Assembly (NCBI RefSeq): GCF_902635505.1
Contig: NC_045432.1
Span: forward strand, 5,825,275 to 5,889,274
DNA length: 64,000 bases
Direction of reading: 5' to 3'
Source: Sarcophilus harrisii
Taxonomy: Eukaryota > Chordata > Mammalia > Dasyuromorphia > Dasyuridae
Both the position numbers and the translations under genes were made by a program. Shown in pieces: positions 57,306 to 64,000 of the stretch. How positions within the stretch are numbered: the first letter of the stretch is position 1; each line of letters starts with the position of its first letter. A model generated the notes under the pieces. The model was not told the DNA's origin and did no database searches. It worked only from the letters and a program-made list of their open reading frames with translations.

Positions 57306-58990
57306 TTACCCCCTTCAGGAAATTGGACTCCTTTTTCTAAAGGCTTAACATTGAGTCAATGGTCCAAGTTGAGCTGAATACCAAAGGGGTCATTCTAATA
57401 AGAATGGAACCTAAGGTGAATCCTCTACTCAGTGACTCCAGTCTAGCCCCAGTTCTGCTTGAGCAGCCAAATTTGCAAGCAGGCTCTGGATGAGGGGGGT
57501 GGAGTATGGCTGCTGGGACTCAATCATTCAGGAAATAACATGGCTGGAGAAGTGGATTGCAGTATGGAGGGTGGGAAAAGTGCTCTGGAAATCTTCAAGA
57601 TGGACAGAAATGGGAACAATTATAAGCAGAAACATTGGTTGAGTGTATAAAGAAACTCTGGTCTTGGTTCACAAATTCTGCTGGCCTCTGGCAGGTCAAT
57701 GGAAAGGATGAACCAAACCACTATCTTTGAACTGCTCTTCTTGAGCCTGTGCAGTGACAGAGAAAAAGCAAACCTTTGTCTTTGCACGATTCCTAGCCAC
57801 TTACCTAGTGACAATGGCCAGGAAAGTGCCCATCGCTCCACTCATGAGCTCTGACATCTGTGTCCTATTGCACGCAGGCTGTAGGGCCGGAACTCCCTTG
57901 GTTCAGGCTCAATTTTGGCACTAAATGAGTGCCAAATTAAGCCACTGAATTTACAAAAGGGGCTGGATTTGCCCTGGCATGGCTAAGATCTATAATGAAG
58001 ATACAGTGGGGGCGTATCTTCTCTGGTGCCGGTCTCCCTCATCTCCATAGGAGAGCACATCTGGCCCATAGAGCAGCGGGCCACCAGAATAAGGTGACTT
58101 CTATGGTCTTGTCATCAGTCCTTGTCATAAGTGTCTCTCCTTGCTGATACGCCCCTAAAATGATTTTTCTACAACATGGATCTGACCGTATAATTCTCAA
58201 CGAACCTGAGAGATCATGTGCTTGGGATTTTGTGTGCTCCTAGATATTCAGGAAACCGCCTCAGAGAAACCGGGGACACTCAGGGCCTGGGGACAACTTT
58301 GTCTTTGAAGAAGTTGTATCAGGCAAACCCTAGGCTTAACACTGTCACCCATTGGTGGCAAGGTCCTAGGGAGCTCCAGGAGGAATGTATATCATTGAAA
58401 TGCTTCTAGGACTTTGGCATGGGCGATACTAAAAGGGAGAAAGACAAAAAAGGAACAAACCAAAACTGAACCCAAACAAAGCAAAGCAAAGCAAAAGGAG
58501 AGCAGAAGCTAGCCCCATTTGGAAGGAGAAGGGCTCAGGATTTTCTGGGGCAGTCTTCCTTGAATGAGAAGCACTAAGGAGAAAAGGAGGAAAAAACAAA
58601 GAAAACAAACTCAAAGATGTGGAGGAGAAAAAAGCCAGAGATCGCAAGTCTCTGTTTTCTCCTTTGAAAGACCAAGCTTCAAGTGATCCATGTCCTTTGT
58701 CACTGGAAGCTGGTCCCTGAACTGCCTGCCAAAGGAAAGGGGAGGGTCCCGGAGGCTGGCAGACAGCAGTGATCAGAGCTTTGACTGGGTGGTGGGTGTG
58801 GATTGAGGGAAGCTCAAAGCAGGAGAGGTCACTGAGGCTTGGGCACAGGGGAGAGGTGTCAGTGACGAGCAGGGAGAAGCCACTTCCCTTGCCAGTGCTG
58901 GAAAGAGTGGTCAGGGAGTGTTAATAGGAAGAAGCCAGGTGTCAGGGAGACCCATCAGATGCAAACAGTAGGAAAAGAAAAGATTGAAGA
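57306..58990. other. Unassigned stretch apart from the 78-bp duplication
   Basis: No convincing exon or repeat family. Confidence 0.4.
58119..58196 (+). repeat. 78-bp duplicated segment, copy 2 (outside L2)
   Basis: Perfect copy of 55360-55437 but with no L2 sequence on either side, so an internal piece of the upstream L2 was copied here. Confidence 0.95.
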
Positions 58991-58999
58991 TGAAGGCAA

Positions 59000-59010
59000 T
59001 TTTGTTACAG

Positions 59011-59067
<57 letters not shown>

Positions 59068-59220
59068 GAAGGGAGGAGGGAGAGAGGGAGAGAGAGAAAG
59101 AAGAGACAGAGAGACAGACAGAGACAGAGACAGAGAGAGAGACAGAGGGAGACAGACAGAGACAGAGAGAGAGACAGAGACAGAGAGAGAGAGAAAACAG
59201 AGAGAGAGAGAAGAGACAGG

Positions 59221-59283
<63 letters not shown>

Positions 59284-59286
59284 ACA

Positions 59287-59318
<32 letters not shown>

Positions 59319-59500
59319 AAGAGAGAGGAGAGAGGGGGAGAGAGAAAGGGAGGGAGAGAGATAAAGGGGGAGAGAATGAGAGAGAAGAGGAGAAACAGAC
59401 AGAGGGAGAGAGAGAAAGGAGAAAAAGAGAGAGAAAGGGGAGAGAGACAGATAGACAGAGACAGAGACAGAGACAGAGAGACAGAGAGACAGAGAGGCAG
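59000..59500 (+). repeat. GA/GACAGA-rich low-complexity tract
   Basis: About 500 bp of (GA)n and (GACAGA)n on the plus strand. The open frames of alternating Arg/Glu, or Leu/Ser on the other strand, are by-products. Confidence 0.95.
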
Positions 59501-60017
59501 AGCATAGTGGATAATGTCAGAGCAGGATGTGGAGGGTGGAGGTGGTGATGGACAATAAGAGATCTGGCAAGAGAGGACAGGCAGTGGGGTATGGATGATG
59601 ATGGGAGGTGGTTCAGAATGCCTGAGATGGGGGTGGTCAGACCAAGGAGTCTGTTAATCATTGAGGGAAGAGTTTAGCTAAATGGTCCTTGGTCACAGGA
59701 GTTTGGCCTCTGGGTGGAGTCCTCGAAAGCCTTTTGGCAGCTGCAGAGAAGCAAGCAGTACTTGGTGCTAAAGACATGGTGTCAATCCCCTTCCCCCAAG
59801 GCAGGAGAGCAGGCTTTGAAGGGAGGGGCCTGCTGGGGGACCCGGCTTTTGCCGTGTCCCAGACCCCAGCGTGCGCTCATTACCTTCCTCCAAAAGCTGC
59901 TCCTCCTGTTGACTTCCCCGTTTGAATCAGTGGTAGCAGCATTCTTTGGGCAGAAAGCCTCAATTTCACCTTTGAATCCTAACTCTCCCCAAGGCTCACA
60001 CCCCCAAATTCACAAAG
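59501..60017. other. Unassigned stretch between two complementary tracts
   Basis: No supported gene. Confidence 0.4.
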
Positions 60018-60079
60018 CCCTAATCTGTCTGTCTGTGTCTCTGTGTCTCTGTCTCTGTCTCTGTGTGTCTGTGTCTGTG

Positions 60080-60112
<33 letters not shown>

Positions 60113-60115
60113 ATC
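60018..60115 (+). repeat. CT/CTGTCT-rich tract
   Basis: About 100 bp of (CTCTGT)n, the complement of the repeat at 59000-59500. Confidence 0.95.
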
Positions 60116-60221
60116 CTTCTCCTGTCTGTACCTTTTTCAGTTTCTCTCCCTTTGTCTCTCCCTGACCTCCCTCCCTAAGCAGGTGCTGAGCTTCTTGAGA
60201 GGCAGCCCCCTGCAGGGTACA

Positions 60222-60345
60222 GGGAGTGCTAGACTGGGAGTCAGGAGCACGCTTCCAATCCTGCCGCACCCTTGCTGGCAAAGGATTCTGGGCAAGTCAC
60301 TTGAGCCCTCAGCTTCCAAAGCTTCCTTACAACTAAATGGTCAGA
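60222..60345 (+). mobile_element. MIR SINE fragment
   Basis: 'ctagactgggagtcaggagc', 'attctgggcaagtcacttga' mark a sense MIR head and core. Confidence 0.7.
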
Positions 60346-61224
60346 AACTTGCAGTGCTTCCTTGGCTGGCCTGCAGGGGGCTCAGGCCACACAGTCTATG
60401 AACCAGACCTTTGCCTACAGGCAAGTGCTTGAGGAGCTGTGGGATTCTCTTTGGCTCCATGTTGTGCCAGGCAGCAGACAGCCCTCATGGGGCTCTCCCC
60501 GGAGGGCCCTGCTCCCTCCCCCGTGAGTTCTGACCTAGTCTCCACTTTCATGAGGACCTAACACACGGTCCCGGGGGTTGCTGAACAGACAGAGGCGCTT
60601 TGAGCCTTGGGGGAGGCGTGCCCAGCAGGGTTTCCTTGCCAGGGGGACAGGATTCCGCTTGAGAGCTCAAGGAGCTTCTCACTGTCCTTTCCTTCTTGGA
60701 AATGTTGGGAGCAGACAATGGGAACCAGGCTGCCCGGTCCTCCCGAGGTGGGGAGAACTGGCTCCCCGAATGCTGCTCCCTCTGTTACCGTGGAGCCCGA
60801 GTGTCCAATCATTTCTTTTGGGCTTCACTTGCCAAGGCTTCCGCCATCCTCTGAAACTCGGCATCCTTTGCCAGTGCCCTCGGCAGTGCCCACATCCTGC
60901 CAGGACGGAAAGCCCGGGTCACTGGGTGACCACAGAGCGTGTCTCACTGGGGATGGCCCAAGCCCGGCAGCCCAGTGGGTGACTCGGGACCCGCCACTGC
61001 CACGGCCTTCGGAACCAGGGCTGCTCCCTTTTTATCTGAGGACACTCCTCAGCAAAGCCAAGAGAGCTCCTGGGCAGGAGGAGGGACCCTGGAAGCCCTG
61101 GTACCCCTTTTACAAAGGAGGGAAGGGAGGAGGCCTTCATCATTATCTAGGTGAAAGTGACAGAAGGAGGGAGTGAGACTTCTGACCCCAAATACCAGCC
61201 CTTTCCACATTGTTGACTGCTCAG
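60346..61224. other. Unassigned GC-rich stretch
   Basis: Several open frames of 70-190 codons exist on both strands, expected from high GC. None resembles a known protein. Confidence 0.4.
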
Positions 61225-61400
61225 CATCCAGTCATGGGGTCAGAGCTGGAGGGGAGTGTAGAGCTCTTCAGGCCTCACTCCTTCATTTTGGAGATGAACA
61301 ACCTGAGGGCCTGAGAGGGGTAGGGACGGGACTTGACCAAGACCATGTGGTAGCCTGTGGCAGAGCCAGGATTCTGACTCGGGTCCCCTGAGACAGGCCT
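61225..61400 (-). mobile_element. MIR-like SINE
   Basis: 'cttcattttggagatgaaca', 'gagggcctgagaggggtagg', 'gcagagccaggattctgact' form an antisense MIR/MIR3. Confidence 0.6.
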
Positions 61401-62539
61401 TGGGCAGCACACCGTAGCCCTGGGCCAGTCTGAAAGGGTCTCATCGATTGTTGGCTTGTGGGCCTTTGCCTCTCTCCCGTGGCCAACACAACCCCGGAAC
61501 CAACCGACTGGGCAACGGGGCAGGAAAACTGCCTCCATTCGGTTCCAATCCTGGGACACATATAATGTTCTTCTCATATTGCACCCCCTCAGCTGTGAGA
61601 AACCCTAGAACACGAGCCCACAACAATCCAAGAGGAAGGCGTTTCTACTGAGAGCTCGAGGCAGCTATTTAGGCTTCAGGGAGGTTGGCCTGGTTCCTCA
61701 GTAAGCAGACCCCTAGGCCCCTCAGGGTCTCGGGACCCAGTGCAACGATTAGGACATTGAACCCCAGTGAGTTCTGAGCCTTGGTACTAACCACAGTTCA
61801 CGTTCAAACTTGGAGTCATTCTTTTTTGGCAAGTAAAGTAACCTTTGACCCAGATAGGCTTGGCTTCAGCCCAATTCCATGGCCCTTTAGAATGCGATGT
61901 GTCCATCAGTAATAGAGACAATCTGGGAAGAATAAGGTTTGCACCCAAGTGTGAAATGGAAAACAGAATCCTGCTTTCTCCTGTTCCTTCTCAGGATACT
62001 ACAAGGTTAAATCCTTCTGAGGTTGAGGCTACAACAGCCCTGTGGGGATAGGGGCCCCCCAGTTCCAAAGCCCATTCGGGACTCCTGCTCCAGTGAAATA
62101 CCGTCTAGTCTCAGAATATGGTATCTCCTCCAAAAGGGGTGGAAGAGATTTAAATGGACCTGGGTACAACCTCCCTATGTTACAGATGAGAAAACTGAGA
62201 GACAAAAAACTTGCACCTGTCAATTATATCTAGATTCCCTTCATTCAGCAAACATTTTAAGAGCTTGGGGTTTTTGTGCTCTGCCCTGGGGACTCCAAGC
62301 TAAAAAGGGGACAATCTTGGTCCTGGAGAAGCTTCCTTTCTCTTTCTGTCTCAGTGCCCTAGAAACCTGTAGGTCTGTTTTTAATCTTTTCTAATAAGAG
62401 TGTTTCAATATAATTGACTTCCTTGCAGTTCTATATCTTGTACTTTGTGCCTTTAAGAACATTGTTTGGAGGAAGGTTGAAAAAAATCTCATTGATTAAG
62501 GTCAACAAACTGCGTGTCGGTAATTGTACTAATTACAGG
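61401..62539. other. Mostly unassigned
   Basis: A short antisense MIR-like phrase ('gttacagatgagaaaactga') lies near 62180. Otherwise nothing recognised. Confidence 0.4.
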
Positions 62540-62695
62540 AGGTGCTGTTGTTCACTCGTGTCCAACTCTTCCCATCCCGTTTGGAGTTTTCTTGGCAAAG
62601 ATACTTGGAGAGGTTTGTCTTTTCTTTCTCCAGTTCATTTTTACAGAAGGGAAAATTGAGGCAAAAAGGGTAAAGTGACTTTCACCAGACTGCCC
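62540..62695 (-). mobile_element. Mar-1 type SINE, truncated
   Basis: 'gctgttgttcactcgtgtcc', 'ggagttttcttggcaaagat', 'gggaaaattgaggcaaaaag'. RTE-like tail and half of the core only. Confidence 0.85.
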
Positions 62696-62799
62696 AAGGG
62701 GCCAGGACACACCAAAGGGCCAGGATCCCTGAATTAGGAGAGACAACACGAATTCAGGCAAATATTTTACAAGTAGAGAATGGAAGGGGAAAAGGAGAG

Positions 62800-63390
62800 A
62801 CCAGACAGTGGGCCCCAAGCACATTGAAAGAGGAGAGGATACAAATGGCCAAGGCATGAGGGAAGGCTGGAGGAAGGCGGTGAATGCCAGGCTGCAGCTT
62901 GGGAAAAGATAATGAATCCAAGAAACAAGGAGAAGGAGGCAATAGCAAACACTTGCAGTTTGGCCATCGAGTAGTCCCAGGGTTGTTTGAAACAGAGCTG
63001 GCACATGGCTGGGACGGCCATGAAGGAAGACTATGGAAGCTGGGGGGAGACAGCGAGTGGCCTGCAGGTGCTAAGAAGCCATGGGAAGGGCGTGAGTGAA
63101 GTGATCAGATTGTGAGTGACTGACGGGATCAGACGTGGGCTTGAAGAGGATGATTTCAGGCCTCCCAGTGGGAAGGCTGGATTAGAGAAGAGGAGAGCTG
63201 GGAGGCAGAAGATTAATGGGGAAGGGATTCCAATAATCCAAGGGAGAAAAGTGAGCAGAAAGAAGAGGCTGGATGTCAGAGAGCTTGTGGAGGGACAAGG
63301 GACAAGATGCAAAAATGAATTGGATGCTGGGGCTGAGTGTCAAAGGTGATGGTGAGATGTCAAATCTGAGTGACAGGGAGGTTTCTGACA
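62800..63390 (-). mobile_element. Probable old L2 LINE
   Basis: 'gaggcagaagattaatgggg', 'ccaataatccaagggagaaa', 'gtgtcaaaggtgatggtgag' follow antisense L2 order, strongly diverged. Confidence 0.45.
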
Positions 63391-63622
63391 CTTTTTGACC
63401 CCACAAAACGTTCATGAAAGATGAGAAGCACAATCGCATTGCTTCAAGCAAGCAAGAGAAATCCAATGTTGTATATGCATACCTAGCAAATAAGTAGCAA
63501 AGCTCATTTTATCCAAACAATTCATGACTCCGTAAGCCGGTGTTAAATAAGATGAAGTGATCATGAGAACATTAAGCTTGGGAATGGAGATGTTCACAAA
63601 ATGCCTCTTTTTTTCTTTTTAG

Positions 63623-63751
63623 GCTGCTCCTTTTTCAGGTCTTGCTGAAAAGAAATGGAAAAAATATTCCTGTCCTGTGGGTGGCTACAGATCGCAGGTT
63701 CTCAAGAACATCGGGGATCACCCTTGGGAACGATACACCACTACAAAGTGA
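63623..63751 (+). CDS. Possible terminal coding exon (speculative)
   Basis: After a strong-looking acceptor ('ctctttttttctttttag', AG at 63621-63622) there is an open frame of 42 codons to TGA at 63749-63751, with ordinary composition: it includes 'GLAEKKWKKYSCPVGGYRS' and ends 'DHPWERYTTTK'. I do not recognise the protein. The first codon phase is assumed. Chance cannot be excluded for so short a frame, and no upstream exon is seen in the window. Confidence 0.2.
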   Translation, partial: AAPFSGLAEKKWKKYSCPVGGYRSQVLKNIGDHPWERYTTTK

Positions 63752-64000
63752 AGAGGAAAGCATGTTTTGGAAACCTAGGTGTCCAAATAACAATCTGACA
63801 TCAACTGATATTTAGAAAAAAAATGACTCAATCACTCTCCATGAGATCCACTACTGCCAATTTCACAGCCCTGCAGATCCCTGAGAAACATTGATGGAAA
63901 TCTGTATCATACAAGAGACCATTTGGCAAACTGCCATTTGGGGATCTGAGCACCTTGGCTATTTCTAAAGCACTGTGATGTCCTGGTGTGCCCTCCCCCC

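Noticed and set aside
58959-59661. Arg/Glu repeat frames and Leu/Ser frames over 120 codons
   Set aside because: Products of the (GA)n/(GACAGA)n repeat.
60578-61176. Overlapping 134- and 189-codon frames
   Set aside because: GC-rich sequence with frames on both strands; no known domain and no splice or promoter evidence.
1-64000. CRISPR arrays, operons, tRNA or rRNA genes
   Set aside because: The window is vertebrate nuclear DNA; no spaced identical repeats, and tRNA-like sequence is only in SINE heads.

Overview
The window looks like nuclear DNA from a marsupial. Evidence: tRNA-derived CORE-SINEs whose 3' tails match the RTE/BovB LINE (the Mar-1 type); antisense BovB-like RTE sequence; many L1 copies ending in ORF2 peptides such as 'SRTRRSLYTATARLY' with one shared 3' UTR; abundant L2, CR1/L3 and MIR relics; and short hAT MITEs. 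I cannot tell the species. Well over half of the window is recognisable transposon sequence, much of it nested.

The only host gene I recognise with confidence is one class II olfactory receptor on the minus strand (14464-15411). It resembles the OR13 family and looks complete apart from one extra base in TM2, so it reads as a very recent pseudogene or a sequence error. A 1.1-kb almost pure purine tract starts about 0.55 kb upstream of its start codon. Two host-derived retrocopies are present. One is a broken antisense copy of the translation release factor gene ETF1/eRF1 (about 49669-50865), split by a small L1 insertion. The other is an antisense fragment (33041-33816) that looks like an mRNA 3' end, inserted in an L1. 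A possible terminal coding exon lies at the right edge (63623-63751), with low confidence.

Layout. 1-1445: an L2 3' end interrupted by a 515-bp SINE-like element. 1470-12714: mostly minus-strand L1, two copies lacking the central part of ORF2, plus L2 and a SINE. 12800-17060: a hAT MITE, the receptor pseudogene and the purine tract. 17060-27000: relatively repeat-poor, with MIR, CR1/L3 and Mar-1 pieces, a premature-ended L1 and a small CpG cluster. 27030-30530: the 5' half of a plus-strand L1 containing a younger L1. 31215-37412: a layered block in which RTE pieces flank an L1 that itself holds a SINE, a retrocopy and two solo LTRs. 37600-39440: a long L2 relic with reverse-transcriptase motifs. 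39900-53460: stacked L1, L2, MIR and MITE sequence with the ETF1 pseudogene. 53460-64000: repeat-poorer sequence with an L2, microsatellites, two complementary GA/CT-rich tracts and a perfect 78-bp duplication 2.76 kb apart.

Nothing here forms an operon-like or novel multi-gene system. The interest lies in the insertion history, which the target-site duplications date relative to one another. All coordinates of old repeats without visible target-site duplications are approximate (tens of bases).
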